From: Ruminococcaceae bacterium UBA5391
Lineage (GTDB): Bacteria > Bacillota > Clostridia > Oscillospirales > Acutalibacteraceae
Length of the DNA: 61,191 nt
Assembly: GCA_002410755.1 (NCBI GenBank)
Contig: DHOL01000077.1
Span: 1-61,191 of the forward strand
Direction: 5' to 3'
Shown here: in pieces, positions 32,723 through 41,267 of the stretch
Layout: every line of letters begins with the position of its first letter
Numbering within the stretch: the stretch's first letter is position 1
Made by a program: the position numbers and the translations under genes
Notes under the pieces: generated by a model
Told to the model about the DNA's origin: nothing
Database searches by the model: none
Seen by the model: the letters and a program-made list of their open reading frames with translations, nothing else

Positions 32723-34591
32723 GTGACGGATCACGAAGAGCATATCAAAGAGCTACGGGCCCGCGCCATGCGCCTTCCGCTGCACCCTGGTGTCTACCTG
32801 ATGCACGACAAATCGGGAAAGATTATTTATATTGGCAAGGCAAAAGCCCTTAAGAACCGTGTCAGCCAGTATTTTGGTTCTGAAAAAAACCATGACGCAA
32901 AAGTTCGCCAGATGGTAGCCCATGTGGACTGGTTCGAGTATATTCTGACCGACAGCGAATTTGAGGCACTTGTCCTTGAGTGCAGCCTGATTAAACAGCA
33001 TACGCCGAAATACAATATTCTGCTGAAGGATGACAAAGGGTACAGCTATATCCGTGTGACAAAAGGGCCTTGGCCGCGCATCAGCGAAGCAAAGCAGGTC
33101 TTGGACGACGGTGCCGAGTACATCGGTCCCTATGTCAGCGGCTGGTCGGTGAAGCAGTCAGTGGAGGAAGCTCAGCGGATTTTCCGCCTGCCGGACTGCA
33201 ACAGGAGGTTTCCGGAAGACATTGGAAAGGGAAGGCCGTGCCTAAATTATTTCATTAAGCGCTGCTGTGCTCCATGCCACGGAAAGATTTCACAGGAGGA
33301 ATATTCAGAAACTGTTTCTGAAGCGCTCGATTTTCTGCGAGGTGGAAGTGCCGAGAGCACGCGCGTCCTGACTCGGAAAATGGAGGAGGCCGCTGAAAAG
33401 CTGGAGTTTGAACGGGCAGCCCGTATCCGGGACAGCCTTGCAGCAATCCGCAAAATGAGCGAACGGCAGAAAGTTGTTGCCACAAAAGTCCCGGAGCAGG
33501 ACGTAATTGCTCTGGCACAGGGAGGCGGACGGACCTGTTTTGAAGTGTTCCGCTTTGAAAACGGCCGTCTGACGGACCGTGAAAACTTTTTTACAGGGGA
33601 AGCAGGAAATGCGAAAGCGGCTCGCGGTGAATTTCTGGAACGTTACTATTCCATGCGCAACCGCGTACCGCCCCGTGTAACGCTGGATGGACCGGCGGAA
33701 GGGGCGGAATTGCTTTCCGAATGGCTGACCGGAAAAGCTGGCCGGAAAGTGACGATTTCCGTCCCGCAAAAAGGTGAACAGGCACAGCTTGCCGAGATGT
33801 GCCGCAGCAACGCCGCGGAGCAGCTTGGACAGTCGATGGGACGGACAGGGCGTGAAACTTCAGCCCTCGATGAGCTTGCAAGGCTGCTTAATCTGCCAAA
33901 ACCGCCTGCCTATATTGAAGCCTACGATATCTCAAACCTTGCGGGAAATGAGAATGTTGCAGGCATGGTTGTTTTTGAGAATGGCCGCCCGCTTCGCTCG
34001 GCATACAGAAGGTTTCGGATTAAAAACGTCGTCGGGCAGGACGATTACGCTTCCATGCGGGAGGTAATTGCCCGACGGATGAACGAGTACCGGCTCAGCA
34101 GGGGGAACGGGGAAGGCTTTGGCCGTTTGCCTGACTTAATCCTTCTGGATGGAGGCAGAGGCCATGTTGCTGCCGTCCAGCCCGTACTGGATGAAGCAGG
34201 TATTTCAGTCCCCTTGTTTGGTATGGTAAAGGATAGCAGGCACCGGACCCGTGCTATTGCAAAAAACGGTGGAGAAATTGAAATTAATTCAAGCCGCAGT
34301 GCCTTTACGCTTGTATCTACCATTCAGGATGAGGTACACCGTTTTGCAATTGGCTATCACCGGCAGCTTCACAGGAAGGCAGCAGTGTCTTCCACCCTCC
34401 TTTCCATCGAAGGCGTCGGGCCTACGCGCGCCAAAGCCCTGATGAAACAGTTTGGAACAATCAGCGCAATCCGTGATGCAGATCTTGCGGAGCTGGAAGG
34501 GGCACCTAAAATGACAGAGCCCGTTGCGCAAAGTGTTTATAATTTTTTCCATTCTTCTCAGGAAAAGGGCGAAATTTCCAAAGAAAGTTGA
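32723..34591 (+). CDS. uvrC: Excinuclease ABC subunit UvrC
   Basis: The product is 622 aa from GTG 32723, after GGAAGGGG. It has the N-terminal GIY-YIG nuclease (GVYLMHDKSGKIIYIGKAK), the UVR motif near residue 210 (KLEFERAARIRD), the RNase H-like second nuclease (ILLDGGRGH) and C-terminal HhH repeats (GVGPTRAKALM). It makes both incisions in nucleotide excision repair. No uvrA or uvrB is nearby. Confidence 0.97.
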   Translation: MTDHEEHIKELRARAMRLPLHPGVYLMHDKSGKIIYIGKAKALKNRVSQYFGSEKNHDAKVRQMVAHVDWFEYILTDSEFEALVLECSLIKQHTPKYNILLKDDKGYSYIRVTKGPWPRISEAKQVLDDGAEYIGPYVSGWSVKQSVEEAQRIFRLPDCNRRFPEDIGKGRPCLNYFIKRCCAPCHGKISQEEYSETVSEALDFLRGGSAESTRVLTRKMEEAAEKLEFERAARIRDSLAAIRKMSERQKVVATKVPEQDVIALAQGGGRTCFEVFRFENGRLTDRENFFTGEAGNAKAARGEFLERYYSMRNRVPPRVTLDGPAEGAELLSEWLTGKAGRKVTISVPQKGEQAQLAEMCRSNAAEQLGQSMGRTGRETSALDELARLLNLPKPPAYIEAYDISNLAGNENVAGMVVFENGRPLRSAYRRFRIKNVVGQDDYASMREVIARRMNEYRLSRGNGEGFGRLPDLILLDGGRGHVAAVQPVLDEAGISVPLFGMVKDSRHRTRAIAKNGGEIEINSSRSAFTLVSTIQDEVHRFAIGYHRQLHRKAAVSSTLLSIEGVGPTRAKALMKQFGTISAIRDADLAELEGAPKMTEPVAQSVYNFFHSSQEKGEISKES

Positions 34592-34616
34592 CTTCACGCC
34601 TTGTTCATGGGATAAT
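34588..34616 (+). promoter_or_regulatory. Sigma-A promoter of rsmD-coaD
   Basis: TTGACT, 17-bp spacer, GATAAT. The -35 overlaps the uvrC stop codon. Confidence 0.7.
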
Positions 34617-34668
34617 AAATTGAATTCCAGCAGGGATGATCCGAAAAAAATTAAGGCAGGTTGTAGCA

Positions 34669-35220
34669 ATGAGAGTAATTTCCGGTACAGCCCGGGGCAT
34701 GAAACTGAAAACACGCGAAGGTGATGCGGTCCGCCCGACATCGGACCGCGTAAAGGAAGCCATGTTCAGCATTATCCAGTTTGAGATTGAAGGCCGCCGT
34801 GTACTCGACCTGTTTGCAGGTTCCGGTCAGCTTGGCATTGAAGCGCTGAGCCGCGGTGCACGGGAAGCTGTATTTGTTGATGCCAGCGGGGAATCTGCGG
34901 ATATGGTGCGGAAAAATGTAGAGTCCTGCGGTTTTTCCGGTTCTGCCCAAATCCGGAATGAAGACTTTGCAGCTTTTCTTGCAGGCAACTGTGGGACATT
35001 TGACCTTGCATTTCTTGACCCACCTTACCGCACGGGTTTGCTGGAGCAGGCCCTGCCGCTTGCTGCGGCAAAAATGAATCCAGGTGGGACAATCCTCTGT
35101 GAACATCCGATGGATGAGACACTGCCGGAGCAGGCAGGTACTTTTTCCCGTGGGAGGTCATACCACTACGGAAAAATTCTGATTACGCTTTATCGCCGGA
35201 AGGAAGTAGAAAATCCGTGA
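34669..35220 (+). CDS. rsmD: 16S rRNA (guanine966-N2)-methyltransferase RsmD
   Basis: The product is 183 aa from ATG 34669, after AAGGCAGG. MRVISGTARG and RPTSDRVKEAMF open the protein, LDLFAGSGQLG is the AdoMet site and FLDPPY the catalytic motif. It is coupled to coaD, the usual pairing in Firmicutes. Confidence 0.96.
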   Translation: MRVISGTARGMKLKTREGDAVRPTSDRVKEAMFSIIQFEIEGRRVLDLFAGSGQLGIEALSRGAREAVFVDASGESADMVRKNVESCGFSGSAQIRNEDFAAFLAGNCGTFDLAFLDPPYRTGLLEQALPLAAAKMNPGGTILCEHPMDETLPEQAGTFSRGRSYHYGKILITLYRRKEVENP

Positions 35221-35711
35221 AAACTGCGATTTGCCCGGGCAGTTTTGATCCCGTTACTCTTGGCCATATGGATATCATTAACCGTGCGCGGAAGATTTTT
35301 GACCATATTATCGTTGCTGTGCTGGTCAATCCGGCCAAACATACCGCTTTTACCCTGCAGGAGCGCATAGAGATGCTCAAGCGCTGCACTGCCGGAATGG
35401 ATGATGTTGAAGTTGACGGCTTCGACGGCCTGCTTGCAGATTATGCAAAGGCACGGGATGCGACGGCTATTGTCAAGGGCCTCCGTGCAATGTCAGACTT
35501 TGAGTATGAGTTTCAGATGGCCCTGTTTAACAAAAAGCTGAACCCGGATCTGGAGACGGTTTATCTGAATACAACGGCGGAAAATATGTTTCTTAGCTCG
35601 AGCGGAGTAAAACAGATTGCTTCCTTTGGAGGTGATATCAGCAATTTTGTCCCTGAATGTATCCTGGATGACATTAAACGGCGGTTATGCACAGGAGGGA
35701 AACTGAAATGA
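35217..35711 (+). CDS. coaD: Phosphopantetheine adenylyltransferase CoaD
   Basis: The product is 164 aa with a GTG start that overlaps the rsmD stop by four bases. CPGSFDPVTLGHMDII carries the TxGH nucleotide motif, and LSSSGVKQIASFGGD closes the protein. It makes dephospho-CoA. Confidence 0.97.
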   Translation: MKTAICPGSFDPVTLGHMDIINRARKIFDHIIVAVLVNPAKHTAFTLQERIEMLKRCTAGMDDVEVDGFDGLLADYAKARDATAIVKGLRAMSDFEYEFQMALFNKKLNPDLETVYLNTTAENMFLSSSGVKQIASFGGDISNFVPECILDDIKRRLCTGGKLK

Positions 35712-36184
35712 GTGTGGACGACCTGGTCGATGAACTTTATAACATGCTGGATAAGGCGTGGAGCCTCCCGATGAGTCATGGAAAAGCAGTGCTGGATGGG
35801 GATCAGATGCACCAGATCCTGGATGAGATACGGGCATCGCTTCCTGAGGAGATTCATCAGGCACGGGCCATTGTGGCAGACCGCACGCAAATTCTCAATG
35901 ATGCGAAGCGGGAATCTGACACGATGATCCGTGTTGCGCAGGAGCGGGCAAAAGCACTTGTTGCGCAGGACGAAATTGTGCGCAAGGCGCAGCAAAAAGC
36001 GAATGGAATTCTGGATCAGGCTGAGGGGAAAACCCGTGAGATGCGGCGTGCAACGAATGAGTATGTAGATGACCTGATGAAACGTACAGACGACAATCTT
36101 ACCGCTCTCCTTGCGGAGGCACGAAAGGTCCGGCAGAATATTAAGGCTTCTCAAAAATCTTCTCAAAAATCTTCTCAAAATTAA
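35708..36184 (+). CDS. Coiled-coil protein similar to V-type ATPase subunit H/E family
   Basis: The product is 158 aa from ATG 35708, after AGGAGG and with an ATGA overlap with coaD. From residue 45 on it is a near-continuous charged coiled coil (ILNDAKRESDTMIRVAQERA), which gives general similarity to ATPase stalk subunits. The conserved place after coaD in Clostridia argues against a real V-ATPase role. The last 12 residues come from a 12-bp tandem repeat encoding SQKS. The function is unknown. Confidence 0.85.
   Translation: MSVDDLVDELYNMLDKAWSLPMSHGKAVLDGDQMHQILDEIRASLPEEIHQARAIVADRTQILNDAKRESDTMIRVAQERAKALVAQDEIVRKAQQKANGILDQAEGKTREMRRATNEYVDDLMKRTDDNLTALLAEARKVRQNIKASQKSSQKSSQN
36147..36182 (+). 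repeat. Three tandem copies of a 12-bp unit
   Basis: The unit CTTCTCAAAAAT is repeated three times (the last copy with one change) at the 3' end of the coiled-coil gene. Slippage would change the number of SQKS units without a frameshift. Confidence 0.9.
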
Positions 36185-36196
36185 ACAAAAAAATTT

Positions 36197-36225
36197 ATGC
36201 CGCAAAATCTTGCGGCATATTTTTT
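36197..36225 (+). terminator. Terminator of the rsmD-coaD operon
   Basis: ATGCCGCAA-AATC-TTGCGGCAT followed by ATTTTTT. Confidence 0.92.
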
Positions 36226-36308
36226 ATATTATGTAAAATATTCCAAAATATGGTATATTGGGCATCTAAAAAACGGTGCCTCTGCATTTCTTTTCGCCGA
36301 AAAGGACG

Positions 36309-36337
36309 TTGCAATTTGATTGGAAATAAGCTATAAT
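36309..36337 (+). promoter_or_regulatory. Sigma-A promoter of the mraZ division cluster
   Basis: TTGCAA, 17-bp spacer, TATAAT; the transcription start is near 36344, right before the MraZ-type boxes. Confidence 0.88.
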
Positions 36338-36348
36338 CAAACCACAAA

Positions 36349-36383
36349 GTGGTGAAAGGTGGAGGGAAAAAGCATAAAGTGGA
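36349..36383 (+). promoter_or_regulatory. MraZ operator-like repeats
   Basis: GTGGT (36349), GTGGA (36359) and GTGGA (36379) stand at 10- and 20-bp spacing just after the start of transcription. MraZ binds spaced G-rich pentamers ahead of its own gene, so autoregulation is likely. Confidence 0.65.
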
Positions 36384-36417
36384 TTTTTAGTTGTGCTTTT
36401 CCCCTGTGTAGACGGAA

Positions 36418-36837
36418 ATGCTGATTGGTGAATACCAACACAATATTGATCCCAAAGGTAGGGTGATTGTCCCATCAAAATTCCGTGAAGACTTGGGCGA
36501 CCGCTTCTATCTTACCAAAGGCATTGACGGCTGTATTTTTGTCCTTTCCCCTGCTGGCTGGAACAGGCTTTGCGAAAAAGTGAATGCAATGCCTGTTTCA
36601 AAAGCAAGAGGGCTTCAGAGATTTTTCTTCTCTGGCGCCGTGGAAGCAGAACCGGACAAGCAGGGCCGTATCCTCATCCCGCAGGCACTCCGCAGTTACG
36701 CGGGACTGAAAAAAGATGTCACATTCATCGGGGCATCCAGCCGAGCGGAGATTTGGGATACCGCCGCATGGAATGCTTTCAACTCCACCCTGACACAGGA
36801 AAATATCGCCGAAGCAATGGATGAGCTTGATTTTTAG
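36418..36837 (+). CDS. mraZ: Transcriptional regulator MraZ
   Basis: The product is 139 aa with two SpoVT/AbrB-like halves: [15 protein letters not shown] and [14 protein letters not shown]. MraZ heads the dcw cluster and represses or activates it. The ribosome site is poor (GACGGAA), as is common when translation is kept low. Confidence 0.97.
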   Translation: MLIGEYQHNIDPKGRVIVPSKFREDLGDRFYLTKGIDGCIFVLSPAGWNRLCEKVNAMPVSKARGLQRFFFSGAVEAEPDKQGRILIPQALRSYAGLKKDVTFIGASSRAEIWDTAAWNAFNSTLTQENIAEAMDELDF

Positions 36838-36847
36838 GAGTACAGCA

Positions 36848-37780
36848 ATGGAATATTCCCACAGACCAGTCCTTTTTCACGAGACAATTGAAAGCCTTGA
36901 CATCCGTCCGGACGGAATTTATATTGACGCTACGGCGGGCGGAGGAGGGCATTCGCGGGCGATTGCCGAGGAACTTACAACTGGCAGGCTCCTCGCGATT
37001 GACCAGGACCCGGATGCTGTTGCCGTACTGCATGAGCGCCTAAAGGGCTATCCGTGTGTTACCATTTGCCACTGCAATTTTTCAGAGATGAAGGAAGCTG
37101 CCGAAGAAAACGGGATTTTATCTACGGACGGTGTGCTGTTTGACCTCGGGGTTTCTTCCTATCAGTTTGACAATCCGGAGCGTGGATTTTCCTATCAGCA
37201 TGACGCTCCACTTGATATGCGGATGAGCCGGCAGGGCACTTCCGCGAAAGACCTTGTCAATACCCTTCCCTGGCAGGAGCTCATGGGAATTATTTCACGT
37301 TACGGCGAAGACAGAAATGCACGTTCCATAGCGCAGGGTATTGTCCGCGCCAGAGAGAAGGCACCGATTGAGACAACTTTCCAGCTTGCTGAAATTATAA
37401 AGGCTTCCGTTCCGGCACGAGTCCGGCGTGAGCGTGGCCATCCGGCCCGGAAAACGTTCCAGGCGCTCCGTATTCAGGTAAATGGAGAACTGGACAGGCT
37501 CTCGAAAGGACTGGATGCTGCATTTGGGCTTTTAAAGCCGGGAGGACGTCTGGCAGTTATTTCCTTTCAGTCTTTGGAGGACCGTATAGTAAAACAGAAA
37601 ATGGCCGGCTGGTGTCAGGGGTGTATTTGTCCACCGGATTTTCCGGTATGTGTCTGCGGAAAAAAGCCACAGGCAGAGCTGCTGTTCCGCGGCGGTGTTA
37701 CGCCTTCGGAGCAGGAAACCAGTGAAAATCCCAGAAGCCGCAGTGCAAGGCTTCGGGTTTGTATCAAGCTTCCATGCTAA
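36848..37780 (+). CDS. rsmH: 16S rRNA (cytosine1402-N4)-methyltransferase RsmH
   Basis: The product is 310 aa from ATG 36848, after TAGGAGT. HRPVLFHETIESL, DATAGGGGHSRA and the C-terminal NPRSRSARLRV are diagnostic. It lies 10 bp after mraZ. Confidence 0.97.
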   Translation: MEYSHRPVLFHETIESLDIRPDGIYIDATAGGGGHSRAIAEELTTGRLLAIDQDPDAVAVLHERLKGYPCVTICHCNFSEMKEAAEENGILSTDGVLFDLGVSSYQFDNPERGFSYQHDAPLDMRMSRQGTSAKDLVNTLPWQELMGIISRYGEDRNARSIAQGIVRAREKAPIETTFQLAEIIKASVPARVRRERGHPARKTFQALRIQVNGELDRLSKGLDAAFGLLKPGGRLAVISFQSLEDRIVKQKMAGWCQGCICPPDFPVCVCGKKPQAELLFRGGVTPSEQETSENPRSRSARLRVCIKLPC

Positions 37781-37807
37781 GATTTTAAATGACGGGAGAG
37801 ATTCTTA

Positions 37808-38302
37808 ATGGCAAATCAAAGCAGCGCATATGACTTTGAACTTTTTGAACCCAAGTGCCGTGAGGAGGAGATGCCGCAGAGGAAATCGAACGTCATCCGA
37901 ATCCCTAAGGAGAAGCTGGAGGAAAACCGCAGGCCCAAAACGCATCCGTGGCGGTTTGTTTCTACTTTCCTCGCATTTCTCACTGTTTCCGGGATGCTCA
38001 GTTTTTATATTTATGGACAATCACAGCTCTCTCAGCTTTCAGAGTCGATCAGTTCCGCACAGAAGGTGCTGGCAGAGCAGCAGAATAATTATACCCAGGC
38101 AAAGATTCGCTCAGATTCCGTCCTTTCCATGCAGGCGGTAGAAGATTATGCTACAAAGACACTTGGAATGAGAAAAACGACGAAGGATCAGGTGGCGCCG
38201 GTGGAACTTTCCAAAGGCGACAAGACGCAGGTTCTTGCCGGCACTGGCAAGACGAGCTGGATGGAACGTGCGTGGGAAGTAATCAAGAGGTTCCTGTCAT
38301 AA
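37808..38302 (+). CDS. ftsL: Cell division protein FtsL-like
   Basis: The product is 164 aa. A cytoplasmic stretch of about 55 residues is followed by one membrane helix (FVSTFLAFLTVSGMLSFYIY) and a leucine-zipper-like coiled coil (SQLSQLSESISSAQKVLAE), then a tail. Size, topology and position between rsmH and the class B PBP identify it as FtsL, which bridges the divisome. Sequence similarity in this family is weak, so the call rests mainly on position. Confidence 0.85.
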   Translation: MANQSSAYDFELFEPKCREEEMPQRKSNVIRIPKEKLEENRRPKTHPWRFVSTFLAFLTVSGMLSFYIYGQSQLSQLSESISSAQKVLAEQQNNYTQAKIRSDSVLSMQAVEDYATKTLGMRKTTKDQVAPVELSKGDKTQVLAGTGKTSWMERAWEVIKRFLS

Positions 38303-38361
38303 TGGCAGAAAATGCTCAGTAAATATAACCAGACACCTGAAGGTGCCTTTTCAGAGGTGAC

Positions 38362-38388
38362 GAGAGTTGAGAGAAAATCTTAACTCTC
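38362..38388 (+). other. Strong hairpin ahead of the PBP gene
   Basis: GAGAGTTGAGA-GAAAA-TCTTAACTCTC forms an 11-bp stem (one G-T pair). The tail ATTTGTTAT is only partly T-rich. It may be a leaky terminator or an mRNA stabiliser inside the dcw cluster; the 128-bp gap before the PBP is otherwise empty. Confidence 0.6.
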
Positions 38389-38430
38389 ATTTGTTATCGG
38401 GAAATTCCCCGCATCATTTTGGAGGCTTTT

Positions 38431-40638
38431 ATGGTAAAAGGAATGACTGTGCGGATGTGGCACCGCACAATACTGGCTGCAATTCTGCTGATTGTTTTCG
38501 GTTTTGGGGCAGTGACCTACAGCCTTGTAAAACTACAGCTGATTGAAGGGCCATCCCTCCAAATGAAAGCTGCTGACCAGCAGCTCCGTGACACCCAGCT
38601 AATGGCAAAGCGCGGGACAATTTATGACTGTAACGGGAAAGAGCTCGCGAAAAGTGCCACTGTTTGGGATGTAGTTCTTGTGCCTGCCCAGGTGGCAGAC
38701 AAGAAAAGGGATACCATAGCAACAGGCCTTGCAAAAATTCTCGGCTTGAATAAAGAGGATATCCTTAAACGCAGCAAGAAAAAGAAATCCTATTATGATG
38801 TCCTGAAGCACAAGGTTGAGTCCGATGTGCGCGACCAGATTCTGAAATTTGAGGAGGATAACAAGATTTCAGGAGGTATCCGACTGGTAGAAAACTATAA
38901 GAGATACTATCCTTATGGCCAGTTTGCAGCAACAGTGCTTGGCTTTACCGGTACAGACAATCAAGGCCTTGCGGGGGTGGAAGCAGAGTATGACAGTGAG
39001 CTGACCGGAACGAATGGACGCCTTGTTACGGCACAAAATGCCGTAGGGACAGATATGGGCTTTCAGTACGAACAGGAAGTCCCTGCCAAAGATGGAGACA
39101 GCCTGGTGCTTACCATTAATGAAGTCGTCCAGCACTATGTGGAAAAGTACCTAGCGGAGGGTATTGCCAACAACAATGTCCAAAACCGTGGGTGTGCAAT
39201 TGTAATGAACCCGAAAACCGGCGCAATTCTTGCCATGGCTGTAAAAGGCGATTTTGACCCAAACAACCCGTTTAAGATTGCGGACAGTACCATAGCGGAT
39301 ACTATTTCAAAGATTACGGATTCTTCCAAAAAAGCGGATGAAACCCAAAAAGCACTAAATACACAGTGGCGCAACAAGTGCATCAGTGATACTTATACAC
39401 CTGGCTCTGTATTCAAAATGGTTACCGCTTCCGCTGCCCTGGAAGAACATCTTGTTACCGAAAATACCACCTTTAGTTGCCCGGGCTCCCTAACTATTAT
39501 GGGGAAGATAATTCATGACTGGAAGACTTTTGGCAGCCTGACTTTTGAGGGTGGCATCTGCAACTCCAGCGACGTTGTATTCATGCAGGTTGGCGCTTTG
39601 CTGGGAATTCAGCGCTTTTTCAAATATTTTGATGAGTTCGGCCTTACAGAAAAGACGGGTATTGATCTTCCAGGTGAATCACGCAGCATTTATCATTCTC
39701 CGGAAAGCATGACAGCACTTGACCTTGCTGTATGTTCTTTTGGCCAGTCAAACAAGATTACACCAATCCAGATGATTACAGCGTGCTGCGCGGTTGCAAA
39801 CGGCGGTTATCTGGTACAGCCGCACATTGTCGATAAAATTATTGACAGCAATGGAAATATTGTCAAAACGGCAAGCACTACACCAAAGCGTCAGGTGATT
39901 TCTACCGATACGGCAAAACGTATGTGTGCGATCCTTCAAAAAGACGCGACGAACGGCACTGCAAAAACCGGTTACATTGCCGGCTACCGTGTGGCGGGCA
40001 AGACAGGTACTTCGGAAAAAGTCGAACTTGAACCAAAGAAAGAATATATCGCTTCCTACTGCGGATTTGCCCCCGCTGATGATCCGCAGGCCGTTATGCT
40101 CGTTTTCTACGATGAGCCTCATGGCCCGAACGGATATTATGGGAGTCCAGTTGCTGGCCCAACTTTTCTTGAAACGATGACACAGGTTCTCCCATATTTG
40201 GGTGTGGAGCCGAAGTACAGCGCAGAAGAATTGAAAAAACTGGATGGGACGGCACCGGAGACCATTGGCATGACTCTGGCAAACGCCAAGAACGCCGTTG
40301 CAAAGGCAGGGCTTACTGCAAAAACGTATGGCAGCGGAAACAAAGTCGTTTCCCAGGTTCCGGAGCCAGGAAAGCAGATTCCGAAGAATGGGACTGTCGT
40401 TTTATTTACGGACAATGCAAGCGCAAAACAAACGGTAACAGTGCCTGATCTGATGAAGCTTTCCCTTTCCGCAGCAAACGAAAGAGCTGCCAACTCGGGA
40501 GTAAATATCAGTGTTAAGGGAGCTGCACTGACAAGTTCAAATGCTATTTCCAGTTCGCAGGATCTGTCGCCGGGTACAAAGGTTGCACCGGGGACGGTAG
40601 TAACGGTAACATTCTCCGATGAAGATAAAGTCTTTTAG
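38431..40638 (+). CDS. Class B penicillin-binding protein with two PASTA domains (PBP2B/SpoVD type)
   Basis: The product is about 735 aa from ATG 38431, after GGAGG. An N-terminal membrane helix (residues 11-35) is followed by the dimerisation domain (RGTIYDCNGKELAKS) and a transpeptidase. The active Ser is in PGSVFK and the KTGTSEK box is present, but the S-x-N motif reads SSD (CNSSDVVF). Two PASTA repeats end the protein (from TIGMTLANAKNAV and VTVPDLMKLS), like B. subtilis PBP2B; SpoVD has one. It cross-links septal or spore-cortex peptidoglycan with FtsW. Confidence 0.92.
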   Translation: MVKGMTVRMWHRTILAAILLIVFGFGAVTYSLVKLQLIEGPSLQMKAADQQLRDTQLMAKRGTIYDCNGKELAKSATVWDVVLVPAQVADKKRDTIATGLAKILGLNKEDILKRSKKKKSYYDVLKHKVESDVRDQILKFEEDNKISGGIRLVENYKRYYPYGQFAATVLGFTGTDNQGLAGVEAEYDSELTGTNGRLVTAQNAVGTDMGFQYEQEVPAKDGDSLVLTINEVVQHYVEKYLAEGIANNNVQNRGCAIVMNPKTGAILAMAVKGDFDPNNPFKIADSTIADTISKITDSSKKADETQKALNTQWRNKCISDTYTPGSVFKMVTASAALEEHLVTENTTFSCPGSLTIMGKIIHDWKTFGSLTFEGGICNSSDVVFMQVGALLGIQRFFKYFDEFGLTEKTGIDLPGESRSIYHSPESMTALDLAVCSFGQSNKITPIQMITACCAVANGGYLVQPHIVDKIIDSNGNIVKTASTTPKRQVISTDTAKRMCAILQKDATNGTAKTGYIAGYRVAGKTGTSEKVELEPKKEYIASYCGFAPADDPQAVMLVFYDEPHGPNGYYGSPVAGPTFLETMTQVLPYLGVEPKYSAEELKKLDGTAPETIGMTLANAKNAVAKAGLTAKTYGSGNKVVSQVPEPGKQIPKNGTVVLFTDNASAKQTVTVPDLMKLSLSAANERAANSGVNISVKGAALTSSNAISSSQDLSPGTKVAPGTVVTVTFSDEDKVF

Positions 40639-40670
40639 CTTTAAAATAAACAGGAAAGGGGCGGTGTACG

Positions 40671-41174
40671 ATGGAACAGACCGGCACAGCAAAAAAGATG
40701 ATTGCCGTATCGGACAGCGCGGAGCGGGAAAGCTATTTTTTGAAACTCATCCTTTCCTCCTGTGGGCACGGCGCTTTTTCAGCCGCTCCGGCAAGTGGGG
40801 CATCAAATACATCTGTGCTCCTTTCTCCAGAAGCTAGTATGTGCCCGAATCCGGCGCGTTTCCCTGTCTGGGTTGTCCGGTATCCGGATACAGGCAGCAT
40901 AGACCGGCGCGGATACCGTAAAGTTATCACTTATTCTGTAAAATACAGCGGTGCTGACTTTACAGCGCGGAATATCCGGACAGCTGCAAATCATACGACA
41001 TCTTTTGAGATTTCCGGGGTAGGCATTATTGGCAGAGTGCATCTGAGGACAGCGGAAAAAACCGTGGTAGAAGCTGCCCTTGCAGCCGCAACTGCGGCAA
41101 TCGCTGCCGGTGTCCCTTTTGCAGATGCCCTGGAAGCCCTGAACAGTTCCGGGCCGCTGAAACTGCCAGGCTGA
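40671..41174 (+). CDS. Short MurE-like protein, central-domain remnant
   Basis: The product is 167 aa, with GGAAAGGGGCGG before the ATG. From about residue 80, TYSVKYSGADFTARNI, TTSFEISG and AALAAATAAIAAGVPFADALEAL follow the order seen at the end of the MurE central domain (ADxxAKNI, TSFD, NVLAAVA, GIPF). The ATP-binding loop, the GQFNVYN-type turn, the GRFE motif and the whole C-terminal ligase domain are missing. It occupies the place of murE between the PBP and mraY. It cannot be an active ligase; it is either a remnant or a reused domain. A true murE must lie elsewhere. Confidence 0.7.
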   Translation: MEQTGTAKKMIAVSDSAERESYFLKLILSSCGHGAFSAAPASGASNTSVLLSPEASMCPNPARFPVWVVRYPDTGSIDRRGYRKVITYSVKYSGADFTARNIRTAANHTTSFEISGVGIIGRVHLRTAEKTVVEAALAAATAAIAAGVPFADALEALNSSGPLKLPG

Positions 41175-41267
41175 CGGCGGAAAATGGCAGAGCTTGCAAA
41201 ATATCGGTGAAAACGGCCGAATTTTTGGAATGTACCAAACATTGAGGAAAAGGTGGAAAAAAGCGTT

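Noticed and set aside
36147..36182. CRISPR-like repeat
   Set aside because: The three 12-bp units are contiguous, coding and without spacers.
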